Shown: one piece after another, positions 23,758-32,969 of the stretch
Numbering within the stretch: position 1 is the stretch's first letter
Layout: each line of letters starts with the position of its first letter
Assembly (NCBI GenBank): GCA_020201155.1
Contig: JAIVHI010000004.1
Span: forward strand, 1 to 42,229
DNA from: Loktanella sp.
Lineage (GTDB): Bacteria; Pseudomonadota; Alphaproteobacteria; Rhodobacterales; Rhodobacteraceae
Direction of reading: 5' to 3'
Length of the DNA: 42,229 bases
Notes under the pieces: model-generated
Told to the model about the DNA's origin: nothing
Seen by the model: the letters and a program-made list of their open reading frames with translations, nothing else
Databases searched by the model: none
Position numbers and translations under genes: made by a program

Positions 23758-25449
23758 ATGCGGAGGCGCTTTCTGCCCGTTCTTCCGGCGCTGACGCTCG
23801 TCGTCATGCTTGGCCCCGTGATCGCGGGGCTTTACGGAACGGTTCTGCCCGCTTTCGGGCATCTGCCCGCGGCAGGTCTGAGCGGACCCACTCTGGATCC
23901 GTGGCGTGCGCTTTTCGACTGGCCGGGCATCGGACGGGCGGTGGCCTTGTCCGTCACGGTCGGGATGGGGGCGACCGTGACGGCGCTGACGCTGGTGATG
24001 CTGCTGACCGCTGGCTGGTCCGGCACGCGGGCGTTCAAGGCGCTGGAGCGTCTTTTGTCGCCGCTTCTTTCCGTGCCTCATGCGGCAGCAGCCTTTGGGC
24101 TGGCCTTTCTCATCGCGCCCTCGGGCTGGATCGCGCGGGCGACTTCGCCCTGGTTGACCGGATGGGACAGGCCACCGGATCTGCTGATCGTGCAGGACGG
24201 CTGGGGCCTGTCGATGATGGCCGGGTTGATCATCAAGGAGGTGCCGTTCCTTTTGTTGATGACGCTGGCGGCCTTGGGGCAGTCCGACGCGTCCCGCGCG
24301 GCGCTGGTGTCGCAGTCGTTGGGCTACGGGCGGGTCACTGGCTGGCTCAAGGCGGTGTTCCCGCGCGTCTACCGCCAGATCCGGTTGCCGGTCTACGTCA
24401 CGCTGGCCTACGCCATGAGCGTCGTGGACGTGGCGCTGATCCTTGGGCCGAATACGCCGGCGCCGCTGTCCGTGCAGATCGTGCGCTGGATGTCGGACCC
24501 CGAGATTGCCGCGCGGCTGGTTGGCGCGGCGGGGGCGCTTTTGCAGTTGGGCCTTGTGGTCGCGGCCCTGCTGGTCTGGTGGATGGGCGAGCGCGTGGTG
24601 GCACGCCTGGGCTGCCTGTGGGTCGAAAGCGGGGCGCGGGGTCGTCTGGACCGGCCCGTCGCGGCGGTCGGGCTGGGCGGTGGAGCCTTGTCCGCTGCGG
24701 CGGTGTTGCTGGGGCTGGCGGTCCTGACGGTCTGGTCCTTCGCGGCCTACTGGGGCTTTCCCGACGTGCTGCCCGACGGTCTGACCTTCGCGAACTGGGA
24801 AAGGCATCTGCGCGGGGTCGTGGCGGCTGCCACCGATACGGTTCTGATCGCCAGCCCCGTCGTGGCCGTGGCAGTGGTCTTGACCATCGGGTGCCTTGAA
24901 GCCGAATACCGTCATGGATTGACCCTGTCCCAGCGCGGGATGTGGCTTTTGTACCTTCCCTTGCTTATTCCGCAGGTGGCCTTCCTTCCCGGATTTCAGA
25001 TCTTCCTGCTGAACATGGGTGCGGACACCGGTCACCTGCCGGTGATGGTGGCGCATCTGGTTTTCGTGCTGCCTTACGTTTTCCTGTCGCTGGCCGATCC
25101 GTTCCGGGCGTGGGATGCGCGGGTGGGGACCGTTGCGGCGGCCTTGGGTGCGTCACCGAACCGGGTGCTTTGGGGGGTTCGCCTGCCGATGCTCTTGCGG
25201 CCCGTGCTGACGGCGATGGCGGTGGGCATCGCGGTGTCGGTCGGGCAATATCTGCCGACCCTGCTGATCGGTGGCGGGCGTGTCGCGACGTTGACGACAG
25301 AGGCTGTGGCGCTGTCGTCCGGTGGAGATCGCCGGGCGATTGGTGTCTTCGGGTTGATCCAGACGGCGGCGGCGTTGGTGCCATTCGCTCTGGCGCTGGC
25401 CATTCCCGCCATCGTCTGGCGCAACAGGAAAGGACTGCGGCATGGCTGA
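23758..25449 (+). CDS. ynjC: ABC transporter permease YnjC (fused two-domain)
   Basis: About 563 residues with two copies of the binding-protein-dependent permease domain in one chain, about 12 helices. Each half has an EAA-type loop: SQSLGYGRVTGWLKAVFPRV in the first and AALGASPNRVLWGVRLPMLL in the second. This two-domain form is normal for YnjC. The start is uncertain. ATG 23758 begins a sensible first helix but lacks a good ribosome binding site. A GTG at 23716 is in frame. A 15-codon open frame from ATG 23709, preceded by AAGGA, ends one base before ATG 23758 and may drive translation by coupling. It overlaps ynjD by eight bases. Confidence 0.86.
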   Translation: MRRRFLPVLPALTLVVMLGPVIAGLYGTVLPAFGHLPAAGLSGPTLDPWRALFDWPGIGRAVALSVTVGMGATVTALTLVMLLTAGWSGTRAFKALERLLSPLLSVPHAAAAFGLAFLIAPSGWIARATSPWLTGWDRPPDLLIVQDGWGLSMMAGLIIKEVPFLLLMTLAALGQSDASRAALVSQSLGYGRVTGWLKAVFPRVYRQIRLPVYVTLAYAMSVVDVALILGPNTPAPLSVQIVRWMSDPEIAARLVGAAGALLQLGLVVAALLVWWMGERVVARLGCLWVESGARGRLDRPVAAVGLGGGALSAAAVLLGLAVLTVWSFAAYWGFPDVLPDGLTFANWERHLRGVVAAATDTVLIASPVVAVAVVLTIGCLEAEYRHGLTLSQRGMWLLYLPLLIPQVAFLPGFQIFLLNMGADTGHLPVMVAHLVFVLPYVFLSLADPFRAWDARVGTVAAALGASPNRVLWGVRLPMLLRPVLTAMAVGIAVSVGQYLPTLLIGGGRVATLTTEAVALSSGGDRRAIGVFGLIQTAAALVPFALALAIPAIVWRNRKGLRHG

Positions 25450-26080
25450 CGGGTTGGAACTGCGCGAAGTCGCCATCGCGAAGGGCGGTCAGCCGCTGGT
25501 TCGGCTGGATTGCGTCATCGCACCCGGCGATGTGCTGACGGTCATGGGTCCGTCGGGCGTGGGGAAATCGACCTTGCTGGCCTATGTGACCGGCACCCTC
25601 CCGCCGGCGTTTACTGCAACAGGTCGGGTGCTGCTGGACGGGGAAGACATCACCGATGCACCGCCTCATCAACGACGGGCCGGAATCCTGTTTCAGGATG
25701 ACCTGTTGTTTCCGCATCTGTCGGTGGGTGCGAACCTGGCTTTCGGTCTGCGCAAGGGTGGCAGCCGCGCCGACCGCAAGGCCCGTGTCGATGAGGCGCT
25801 GGAGCAGGTCAACCTTGGCGGTTTCGCGGACCGTGACCCCGCGACGCTGTCGGGAGGACAGCGCGCAAGGGTGTCCTTGATGCGTGTTCTGCTGTCCGAA
25901 CCCGGAGCGCTTCTGCTGGACGAGGCGTTCTCGCGGCTCGATACCGTATTGCGGGCCCAGGTGCGGGAGTTGGTCTTTCAACGCGCGCGCGAAATGCGGT
26001 TGCCTGTTCTGATGGTCACCCATGACGCCGATGACGCGGCGGCGGCGGCGGGGGTCGTGGTCACGTTCGGGGCCGATTGA
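25442..26080 (+). CDS. ynjD: ABC transporter ATP-binding protein YnjD
   Basis: 212 residues. Walker A is GPSGVGKST, the Q-loop FQDDLLFPHL, signature LSGGQRARVSL, Walker B LLLDEAFSRLD and switch His in MVTHDADDA. It is a compact ATPase without a C-terminal regulatory domain, the same size as E. coli YnjD. Last gene of the ynjFBCD unit; 118 bases separate it from thuA. Confidence 0.9.
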   Translation: MADGLELREVAIAKGGQPLVRLDCVIAPGDVLTVMGPSGVGKSTLLAYVTGTLPPAFTATGRVLLDGEDITDAPPHQRRAGILFQDDLLFPHLSVGANLAFGLRKGGSRADRKARVDEALEQVNLGGFADRDPATLSGGQRARVSLMRVLLSEPGALLLDEAFSRLDTVLRAQVRELVFQRAREMRLPVLMVTHDADDAAAAAGVVVTFGAD

Positions 26081-26198
26081 AAGACCCGCGTTTCTGCCGT
26101 TTTCCCGGATGGTAAATGCCGCGATCGAGCCAATTTCGCCTTGAAGGTGCTCTGGAAGATAGACAAACGTGGCCCAAAGCGATTTGGAGAACCGAACT

Positions 26199-26984
26199 AT
26201 GACTATCAAAGCTGTCGTCTGGGGCGAGAACGTTCACGAACAAACCAACAAGGTCGTTGCGGATATCTATCCCGACGGGATGCATGGCGCGATAGCTGCC
26301 GCTTTGAATGCCGATAAGGGTATCACGGCCACGACGGCGACCTTGCAGGAGCCCGAACATGGGCTGACGGGTGAACGGCTTGCCGACACCGATGTTCTGC
26401 TTTGGTGGGGTCATGCCGCGCACGGCGATGTGTCCGACGAGGTGGTCGAGCGTGTGGCCGAGGCGGTCTGGTCCGGCATGGGCCTGATCCTGCTGCATTC
26501 CGCGCATTTCGCGAAGCCGTTCAAGCGGCTGATGGGCACGCCCTGCAATCTGACCTGGCGCGAGGCCGGAGAGCGCGAACGCCTGTGGGTCACCACGCGG
26601 GGCCACCCGATCGCAAAGGGTCTGCCGGATCATTTCGAGCTGGAAAACGAAGAGATGTATGGCGAGCCTTTCGGCGTGCCGGAACCACTGGAAACCGTGT
26701 TCGTCAGTTGGTTCCAGGGGGGCGAGGTGTTCCGGTCCGGCCTGACCTACCGCCGGGGTCTGGGGAATATCTTCTATTTCCGCCCCGGTCACGAAACCTA
26801 TCCCACCTATCACGATGCAAACGTCCAGACGGTGCTGAAGAACGCCGTGCACTGGGCGCATAACGAACAGCGCCTGACCGGCGACGTGAATGCGGCACCC
26901 AACGTGCCGGTGGACGCGGCGCTGGAGCCGATCGAGGAACGCGGACCGCGGCTGCATCAGGACGGCGAAGAGGGCTATCGCTGA
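26199..26984 (+). CDS. thuA: ThuA-family protein (trehalose utilisation type)
   Basis: 261 residues of the ThuA family, a glutamine-amidotransferase-like fold. The start [32 protein letters not shown] and [18 protein letters not shown] are characteristic. In rhizobia, thuA and thuB act together in use of trehalose and related disaccharides via 3-keto intermediates. The start ATG follows GGAGA (26185-26189). TGATG links it to the next gene. The thuEFGK importer of rhizobia is not next to it here. Confidence 0.85.
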   Translation: MTIKAVVWGENVHEQTNKVVADIYPDGMHGAIAAALNADKGITATTATLQEPEHGLTGERLADTDVLLWWGHAAHGDVSDEVVERVAEAVWSGMGLILLHSAHFAKPFKRLMGTPCNLTWREAGERERLWVTTRGHPIAKGLPDHFELENEEMYGEPFGVPEPLETVFVSWFQGGEVFRSGLTYRRGLGNIFYFRPGHETYPTYHDANVQTVLKNAVHWAHNEQRLTGDVNAAPNVPVDAALEPIEERGPRLHQDGEEGYR

Positions 26985-28033
26985 TGGTGCGTCTCTTGAT
27001 CGTGGGCACCGGCGGCATGGCGCACGCCCATGCCATGGCCTTTGCCGAGATGGAGAATGTCGAGCTGGTCGGCGGGGTCGATACCAACCCCGAAAACCTG
27101 CATGCCTTCAACGCAGAGTTTGGCATCCGCCATGCCTTCGACAGCGTGGAGACGGCGATCGAATGGGGCGAATTCGACGCTGTCACCAACGTGACGCCCG
27201 ATGCGATCCATTATCGGACCACCATGCCGTTCCTGAAGGCCGGCAAGCACGTGCTTTGTGAAAAACCGCTGGCGTCGAATTACGCGGACGCCGCCGCCAT
27301 GGCCGATCTGGCCGAAAGCGCGGGTGTCGTGAACATGGTGAACCTTACCTACCGGAATGTGCCTGCGATGAACGAGGCAGCCAAGATGGTGACAGCCGGT
27401 GCCATCGGCGAGGTCCGGCACTTCGAAGCGTCCTATCTGCAAAGCTGGCTGACCCAGCCCGCGTGGGGAAATTGGATGACCGAAGACCAGTGGCTATGGC
27501 GCTTGTCGTCGCAGCACGGGTCGTTGGGCGTGCTGGGCGACGTGGGTGTCCATATCCTTGACTTCGCGACCTTTGTGGCCGGTGCCAAGGTGGCCGATCT
27601 GTCCTGCCGTCTGACGACCTTCGACAAGGCCGAAGGTGGGCGGATCGGCGACTATGTGCTGGACGCGAACGACAGTTTCAACATGCACCTTGCGCTGGAC
27701 AACAAGGCCGTCGGCGTGATCCACGCCAGCCGGATGGCGTCGGGGCATCTCAACGATCTGCGACTGCGTATTTTCGGCACGAAGGGCGGTCTGGAAGTGA
27801 TGTACGAGCAGAACCAGACCCGCCTGCGCGTCTGCCTGGAGCCCGACCTGATGGAGGGGCGCTGGGAGTTTGTCGAAACACCGCTTGTCAGAACGAATTA
27901 CCAGCGGTTCATCGATGCGATCGTGACGGGCGAAAAGGTCCGCCCGGATTTCACGCGTGGGGCAAGCCTTCAGGCTGCCCTTGACCGTGCGGTCGAGTCC
28001 CATGCCGATTGCGGGCGCAGCCTGACGGTCTGA
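26984..28033 (+). CDS. thuB: ThuB-like oxidoreductase (Gfo/Idh/MocA family)
   Basis: 349 residues. The N-terminal Rossmann loop is LLIVGTGGMAHAHAMAF and the lysine motif CEKPLASN lies near 93-100. The C-terminal part, including GSLGVLGDVGVHILDFATFV, is typical of disaccharide 3-dehydrogenases. Coupled to thuA by a one-base overlap, it probably oxidises trehalose or a related sugar (or reverses that step). It is about 46 residues longer than, and clearly distinct from, the galactose dehydrogenase near 10 kb. Confidence 0.84.
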   Translation: MVRLLIVGTGGMAHAHAMAFAEMENVELVGGVDTNPENLHAFNAEFGIRHAFDSVETAIEWGEFDAVTNVTPDAIHYRTTMPFLKAGKHVLCEKPLASNYADAAAMADLAESAGVVNMVNLTYRNVPAMNEAAKMVTAGAIGEVRHFEASYLQSWLTQPAWGNWMTEDQWLWRLSSQHGSLGVLGDVGVHILDFATFVAGAKVADLSCRLTTFDKAEGGRIGDYVLDANDSFNMHLALDNKAVGVIHASRMASGHLNDLRLRIFGTKGGLEVMYEQNQTRLRVCLEPDLMEGRWEFVETPLVRTNYQRFIDAIVTGEKVRPDFTRGASLQAALDRAVESHADCGRSLTV

Positions 28034-28093
28034 TCTTGCCCCGGGCGTGCGGTCAGGTGAGACTGTCCCATCCGCGCGTCCGAAAGGTCTTTC

Positions 28094-29527
28094 ATGCCCA
28101 TCCCTGCCACCGCGATCCTGTTCCACCCCGACGCCATCGAAAGCGAAGGGGCGTCACTCGTGGGGCGAAGGTCGTCCGGGCAGTCGTTTCTGCGCGGCTA
28201 TCTGGACCATGGCTGCGGGGACACGATCAATGCGGTCGTCAGGGAGCGAAAGCATGGCGCGGCGTTTCGCAAGGTTCTTGAAGGGCTCAAGGAGACCCGC
28301 CCCAGCACTGTTCTGCCGCTGCACGCGGACGCGGGCTTTGACGCTTTCGGCACGCTCTTCTTTCCCGGACCCGGCATGATGTCCGCCCCATGGGTCCGTC
28401 AGCACAGAGGAGAGGCGTCCTGTTCGCTGGTCGGGATCACGCATACGGTGTCCACGCGGCGGGTCATGGAGGGGCTGCACACACTGCTGAGCGAACCCGT
28501 CCACCCGTGGGATGCCGTGATCTGCACATCGCGGGCGGTGCATTCCGTCGTCGCCACGCAGTGGGAGCAGGAGGCGGCATTCCTCAAGGACCGTTTCGGC
28601 GCGGCGCGGATGCCGATGCCGCAGCTGCCGATCATTCCGCTTGGGATACATACGCAGGACTTCGCCCCGTCAGGCGTTGAGCGCAAACGCCTGCGCGACC
28701 GGATGGGTGTCACGGATGACAGCATCGTCGTGATGACGATGGGGCGGCTGACCAGCGTCGAAAAGGCGAACATGTTGCCGCTTTGGCTGGCTCTTGAAGC
28801 GGTTGCACAAAGCAGTGGGCGTGACGTGCATCTGTGGCAGGTCGGCTGGGCCGGTCGCGCGCCGGAACACGACCTGCATGTCGAAGGGCCCAAGACCTAC
28901 TGCCCGTCGGTCACGACCCAAACGCTCGATGGACGCGAACCAGACCTGCGGCGCGGCGTCTGGTCGGCTGCTGATATCTTTACCCTGCCCGTGGACAATA
29001 TCCAGGAAACCTTTGGCCTTGTCCCGGTCGAGGCGATGGCCGCCGGGCTTCCGGTGGTGATGCCCGACTGGAACGGCTTTCGCGACACGGTCGTCGATGG
29101 CAAGACGGGTTTTCTGATCCCGACCACCATGGCCCCGCCTGACCGGCGCATGGGGCGGATCGATGCGATCCGCGCAAAAGCGCAGCCAAGCGCCCCGCTG
29201 CGCCCGCTTTGCATCGATCCTTTCTCGCTTTATCAGGGCTATCCCAGTCGTGCGCTGGCGCAGTCTGACAGGATCGCAAGCCTTCGTCCGCTCGACGCAG
29301 CTTCGCTGAGCGATCTGGATCGCCTGTCAGGTCGTGCGCTTTACAAGCGGCGGGTCCTGCCTGATCCGCAGACGCTGGCGCTGGCCCGGCAAATCGCCGA
29401 AACTGGCGAGACGACGGTGGGTGCCGTGATGGTTGCTTCCCCCTTGAAAGAGGATCAGGTGATCGCCGGGCTGCTGTTTCTGGCCAAGTTCGGTTTTGTG
29501 ACCATCACGCCGCAACAGTCAAAATAA
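28094..29527 (+). CDS. Glycosyltransferase, GT4/GT-B type
   Basis: 477 residues. The C-terminal Rossmann half shows the GT4 E-x7-E pattern in NIQETFGLVPVEAMAAGLPVV and a nucleotide-sugar loop MTMGRLTSVEKANM. The N-terminal half is less familiar. Beyond ~400 the protein has an extra domain ending LKEDQVIAGLLFLAKFGFVT, which could be a small helical or winged fold. The acceptor is unknown. It precedes a cassette of glycan-type genes upstream of the flagellar cluster, so flagellin or surface glycosylation is plausible. Separated from thuB by 60 bases. Confidence 0.83.
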   Translation: MPIPATAILFHPDAIESEGASLVGRRSSGQSFLRGYLDHGCGDTINAVVRERKHGAAFRKVLEGLKETRPSTVLPLHADAGFDAFGTLFFPGPGMMSAPWVRQHRGEASCSLVGITHTVSTRRVMEGLHTLLSEPVHPWDAVICTSRAVHSVVATQWEQEAAFLKDRFGAARMPMPQLPIIPLGIHTQDFAPSGVERKRLRDRMGVTDDSIVVMTMGRLTSVEKANMLPLWLALEAVAQSSGRDVHLWQVGWAGRAPEHDLHVEGPKTYCPSVTTQTLDGREPDLRRGVWSAADIFTLPVDNIQETFGLVPVEAMAAGLPVVMPDWNGFRDTVVDGKTGFLIPTTMAPPDRRMGRIDAIRAKAQPSAPLRPLCIDPFSLYQGYPSRALAQSDRIASLRPLDAASLSDLDRLSGRALYKRRVLPDPQTLALARQIAETGETTVGAVMVASPLKEDQVIAGLLFLAKFGFVTITPQQSK

Positions 29528-29620
29528 CGCCCCATTTAGGGGTTAGGCCGCCCTCTGCGGCTGGGTTCTGCCCAAAAATCGCGTTCATAAGCGTTATCCC
29601 GCGGCTAAGAGAGGCGAACA

Positions 29621-30400
29621 ATGCAGTTATCTGTCCAGTTCGAGAATACCCAAGGCACACCTGCAGGACGCGGCCCAGTGCCGGTCGGATGGTTTTTGAA
29701 AGACCGAAAGGGCGGCATCGTCTTTTTCCCGCCCGAACGGGTGCGTTCGGCTGACATGAACAAAAGCCACGCCAAAAGCGCGTCGCGCTGTCCTGCCGTC
29801 ATCAATCTGGAAAGCCGCTACTTTCTGATCCGCTGTCCCTATGATCTGAACCTTGGCTTTGCCCGCGACAAGGACGGCAAGGCCGTTCTGCGCAATCTGA
29901 ACGGTGACCGATCCACGATCCGGTCCAACAAGCTGAGCGACAAGCTTCACGTCACGCCGGAACATGAATGGCGCTACCCCGGCATCCCGACACTGCAACT
30001 GTCGCTGCCCTATGTCTTCATCGCCGACGAGCCGGTCTACATGAGCCAGGTGTCGCCCTTCATGCATTACACGCCGAACCCCTTGCCGGGCACGATCTTC
30101 GGCGGGCGCTTTCCGATCAACGTCTGGCCCCGCCCGCTGATGTGGGCCTTCGAATGGCACGACACCGATAAGCCGTTGAAGATCAACAGGGGTGACCCCC
30201 TGTTCTACGCCACCTTCGAGACTCTGCCACAGGATCGCAGCGTATCCTTGTCCGAGGTCGAGGTGACGCCGGAACTGACCGATTACATGGAACTGATCTC
30301 GGGGGCCGTGAACTACGTGAACCAGACCTTTTCGCTTTTCGAGGCAGCCGAGGCGCAGCGTCCGGCGCGGCTGGTCCAGCCCGTCAAGCGCAGGGACTGA
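29621..30400 (+). CDS. Protein of unknown function, first gene of a glycan-type cassette
   Basis: 259 residues, soluble, no signal peptide or membrane helix. I do not recognise the family. The sequence looks like a compact beta-rich domain with many Pro and aromatic residues (ESRYFLIRCPYDLNLGF, NPLPGTIFGGRFPINVWPRP, GDPLFYATFETL). The C-terminus is a likely helix of about 30 residues and then a basic tail. It lies five bases before a TPR/glycosyltransferase-like gene and leads a tight run of four genes ending with an FkbM methyltransferase. A role in sugar modification is inferred from context only. Confidence 0.85.
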   Translation: MQLSVQFENTQGTPAGRGPVPVGWFLKDRKGGIVFFPPERVRSADMNKSHAKSASRCPAVINLESRYFLIRCPYDLNLGFARDKDGKAVLRNLNGDRSTIRSNKLSDKLHVTPEHEWRYPGIPTLQLSLPYVFIADEPVYMSQVSPFMHYTPNPLPGTIFGGRFPINVWPRPLMWAFEWHDTDKPLKINRGDPLFYATFETLPQDRSVSLSEVEVTPELTDYMELISGAVNYVNQTFSLFEAAEAQRPARLVQPVKRRD

Positions 30401-30405
30401 TTGCG

Positions 30406-31764
30406 GTGAGCCGTCGGCTGAAGGATCAAAGGCAAGCGGCCATCGACGCGCATCGGGCGGATGATGCCCCGGCCGCTATGGCGGCCTATGCCGCCTACCT
30501 AGCCGAACGGCCTGACGATGGGTCGATCTGGTCCAACCTTGGGGTTTTGCACCGCAAGGCGGGTCGATACGACATGGCACTCAGAGCACAGCAAAGGGCC
30601 GTGGCCGCCGACCCCGGTGCGCGGAACGTTCAGGTCAATCTGGCGAATATCCTGTCCGATCTTGGCCGATACGACGAATCGATCGCGATCCGCAGGGCCC
30701 TTTTGGTCGATACGCCAAACGATTTGAACCAGCTTGCGATGATCGGACGATGCCTGCGGGGCAAGGGCGACTACGCCGGTGCAACGGCCTTCCTGACGGA
30801 ACAGGTGGACAGGCATCCACAAGATGCCGAGCTGCAGATCCAGCTGGCTTTTGCTCAACTGGGCGCCGGTGACTATGTCCCGGCCTTCACCCACTACAAA
30901 GCGCGCTGGAAAACCGGTGAATTATCAGCGCGCGACCAGAACATCCCGGAATGGCAGGGCGAACCCCTGGACGGCAAGACGCTGCTTGTGCTGCCGGAAC
31001 AGGGTTTCGGTGACGCGCTTTTGTTCGCGCGATTCCTGCCGGTGCTGCGCGACATCGGGGGCAAGGTTCATTTCGTCTGCGAAAAGCCGCTGGCGCGTCT
31101 CTTTGACGGGCTGTCCGGTGCCGATCACATCAAGGTGGGTCACCGCAGGGCCGAGGCGGGCGATTACTGGATCAACATGATGGATCTCGCCCTGCTGCAC
31201 TTCGAGCGCTATGCCGATGTGCCTGCACCCGTATCGCTTGCTGTCCCATCCGACAGCGTGGCGCGGGCGAAGGCGATCGTCGCCCCGCACCGTGACAGAT
31301 TCAAGGTCGGTGTCGTCTGGACCGGTTCCGAGACCTACAAGGGCAATGCCTTCCGGTCCTTTTCACACCGTGATTTTCTACCCTTGGTCGATGCCCTGGG
31401 CGTGCAGCTGTTCTCGCTCTACAAGGGGCCAGCGCTGGATGCCTACAAGGCCGACGGCACGGACGCCTTCATCATCGATACCGCCACCACCGACCGCGAT
31501 TTTGCCGACTGTGCCGCGACAATGCAGCAGATGGACCTTATCGTGACCTCGGATACGGCGACCGCCCATCTGGCGGGATCGCTGGGTCTCGAGACATGGG
31601 TGGCGCTGCACTGGGATCCCTTCTGGGTCTTTTCGCACCACGGCGACCGCACGGAATGGTATCCTTCGATCCGACTTTTCCGCCAACCTGCGCCGCGGGA
31701 CTGGGATAGCGTCATGGCCGAGATCGCGGACGCGCTGCGCACCAGACTGGAGAGCCGTGTATGA
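30406..31764 (+). CDS. TPR-repeat protein with glycosyltransferase-like C-terminal half
   Basis: 452 residues starting at GTG. Residues ~8-150 hold about four TPR units (for example SIWSNLGVLHRKAGRYDMAL and NVQVNLANILSDLGRYDESI). From ~185 it resembles heptosyltransferase/GT9-like proteins: LLVLPEQGFGDALLFARFLP, then KVGVVWTGSETYKGN, and SDTATAHLAGSLGLETWVAL near the end. This fusion is common beside flagellar or polysaccharide genes. It shares ATGA with the next gene. Confidence 0.86.
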   Translation: MSRRLKDQRQAAIDAHRADDAPAAMAAYAAYLAERPDDGSIWSNLGVLHRKAGRYDMALRAQQRAVAADPGARNVQVNLANILSDLGRYDESIAIRRALLVDTPNDLNQLAMIGRCLRGKGDYAGATAFLTEQVDRHPQDAELQIQLAFAQLGAGDYVPAFTHYKARWKTGELSARDQNIPEWQGEPLDGKTLLVLPEQGFGDALLFARFLPVLRDIGGKVHFVCEKPLARLFDGLSGADHIKVGHRRAEAGDYWINMMDLALLHFERYADVPAPVSLAVPSDSVARAKAIVAPHRDRFKVGVVWTGSETYKGNAFRSFSHRDFLPLVDALGVQLFSLYKGPALDAYKADGTDAFIIDTATTDRDFADCAATMQQMDLIVTSDTATAHLAGSLGLETWVALHWDPFWVFSHHGDRTEWYPSIRLFRQPAPRDWDSVMAEIADALRTRLESRV

Positions 31765-32162
31765 ACGACATTCTTGTCCCGACGTCGCCCGGCGAACTGA
31801 TCGACAAGCTGACGATCCTCAGGATCAAGTCCGAGGAGATCAAGGACCCCGTCAAGCTGGCGAACGTCACGCGCGAGATGGCGACGCTGACCAGAACGGC
31901 GGATGCCTCTCTGCCCAACGATATCCGCTTGCGCCGCATGTGGGAGGCGCTTTATCGCATCAACCGAGAGCTTTGGGCGATAGAGGACGACATCCGCGCC
32001 TGCGAGGCGCGGGGCGACTTCGGCCCTGCCTTCATCGCCTTGGCACGCGCGGTCTATGTCACGAACGACAAACGTGCGACGGTCAAGAAGGACATCAACC
32101 TGCACTTGGGCTCGGCCCTGGTGGAAGAAAAATCATACGTCGATCCCAAGGGGGGCACATGA
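31761..32162 (+). CDS. DUF6165-like small protein
   Basis: 133 residues, soluble. It opens with VPTSPGELIDKLTILRIKSE and contains LWAIEDDIRACEARGDFG, then FIALARAVYVTNDKRATVK. I associate these blocks with the DUF6165 family, of no known function. It shares ATGA with the genes on both sides, so all three are translated as a unit. Relatives often sit with TPR/glycosyltransferase genes, which suggests a helper role there (inference). Confidence 0.82.
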   Translation: MNDILVPTSPGELIDKLTILRIKSEEIKDPVKLANVTREMATLTRTADASLPNDIRLRRMWEALYRINRELWAIEDDIRACEARGDFGPAFIALARAVYVTNDKRATVKKDINLHLGSALVEEKSYVDPKGGT

Positions 32163-32941
32163 CGCCGAACGAACGCCTGAAACGCGCCCGCAAGGACCTC
32201 AAGCAAGCCCATGACGACCTGATCGAAGGTCTCAAGAAGAACCACTCGCGCCAGCGTGCGCCCTTCGTGCGGATGCTGCACGAGGTGCGCGGCATGATGA
32301 ACCAATCCTACCCTTACTTTTCGCAAGCGGGGCAGGATCAGATCGTCGATCGTGCGATGGGCGGAAAGCACGGCGGCACCTTCGTCGATATCGGTGGCTA
32401 TGACGGGGTTTCGGGTTCGAATTCGCTTTATTTCGAGAAATGGCGTGGATGGACCGGCATTCTGGTCGAGCCGGTCGAGACCCATCGCAAAAAGGCCGAA
32501 ACCCTGCGCGCCTGCCCTTGCCTGCCCTATGCGGTCAGCGACACACGCGGCAAGGCGGACTTCATCACCGTCACCCAGGGCTACACGCAGATGAGCGGCT
32601 TGGCGGACACCTACCCGTCGGACCTGCTGAAACGCGTCCGGGCCGACAAACGTCACGCGGAAGAGGAAATCTCCGTCGAGACGCGGACGATCGCCGATAT
32701 TCTGGACGAGGCGCAGATCTCCGATCCCGACTTCATCTCGCTCGATATCGAGGGTGGTGAACTTGCAGCGCTCAAGGTGTTCCCCTTCGCGAAACACAGG
32801 GTCGGCGCATGGTCGATCGAGAATAACGCCGCCACGCCCGAAGTGGCGGAACTGATGAAGGCGAACGGCTACAAGCTGGTCGAATTCTGCGGACCGGACG
32901 AGATCTACGTGTCGGAAGAGGTTCTTTCAAAAGCGAAGTAA
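32159..32941 (+). CDS. FkbM-family methyltransferase
   Basis: 260 residues. The SAM-binding motif is GTFVDIGGYDGVSGSNSLYF (about 74-93), followed by GILVEPVETHRKKAE. The FkbM motif near the end is FISLDIEGGELAALK. The first ~55 residues are a charged helical extension. FkbM enzymes O-methylate sugars or polyketides; here the neighbours point to a sugar. It overlaps the DUF6165-like gene by ATGA and ends 76 bases before motB. Confidence 0.88.
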   Translation: MTPNERLKRARKDLKQAHDDLIEGLKKNHSRQRAPFVRMLHEVRGMMNQSYPYFSQAGQDQIVDRAMGGKHGGTFVDIGGYDGVSGSNSLYFEKWRGWTGILVEPVETHRKKAETLRACPCLPYAVSDTRGKADFITVTQGYTQMSGLADTYPSDLLKRVRADKRHAEEEISVETRTIADILDEAQISDPDFISLDIEGGELAALKVFPFAKHRVGAWSIENNAATPEVAELMKANGYKLVEFCGPDEIYVSEEVLSKAK

Positions 32942-32969
32942 ATCCAAGGGTTAAGCCCTGTTTCACACC

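Noticed and set aside
23539-25056. Long minus-strand open frame opposite ynjB/ynjC
   Set aside because: Composition is shadow-like (Arg, Gln, His, Pro rich) and the plus strand encodes a clear two-domain permease.
29528-29566. Two short stems after the glycosyltransferase (CCCC/GGGG and GCCGC/GCGGC) as a terminator
   Set aside because: Stems are only four and five base pairs and no T-run follows, so they were not listed as a feature.
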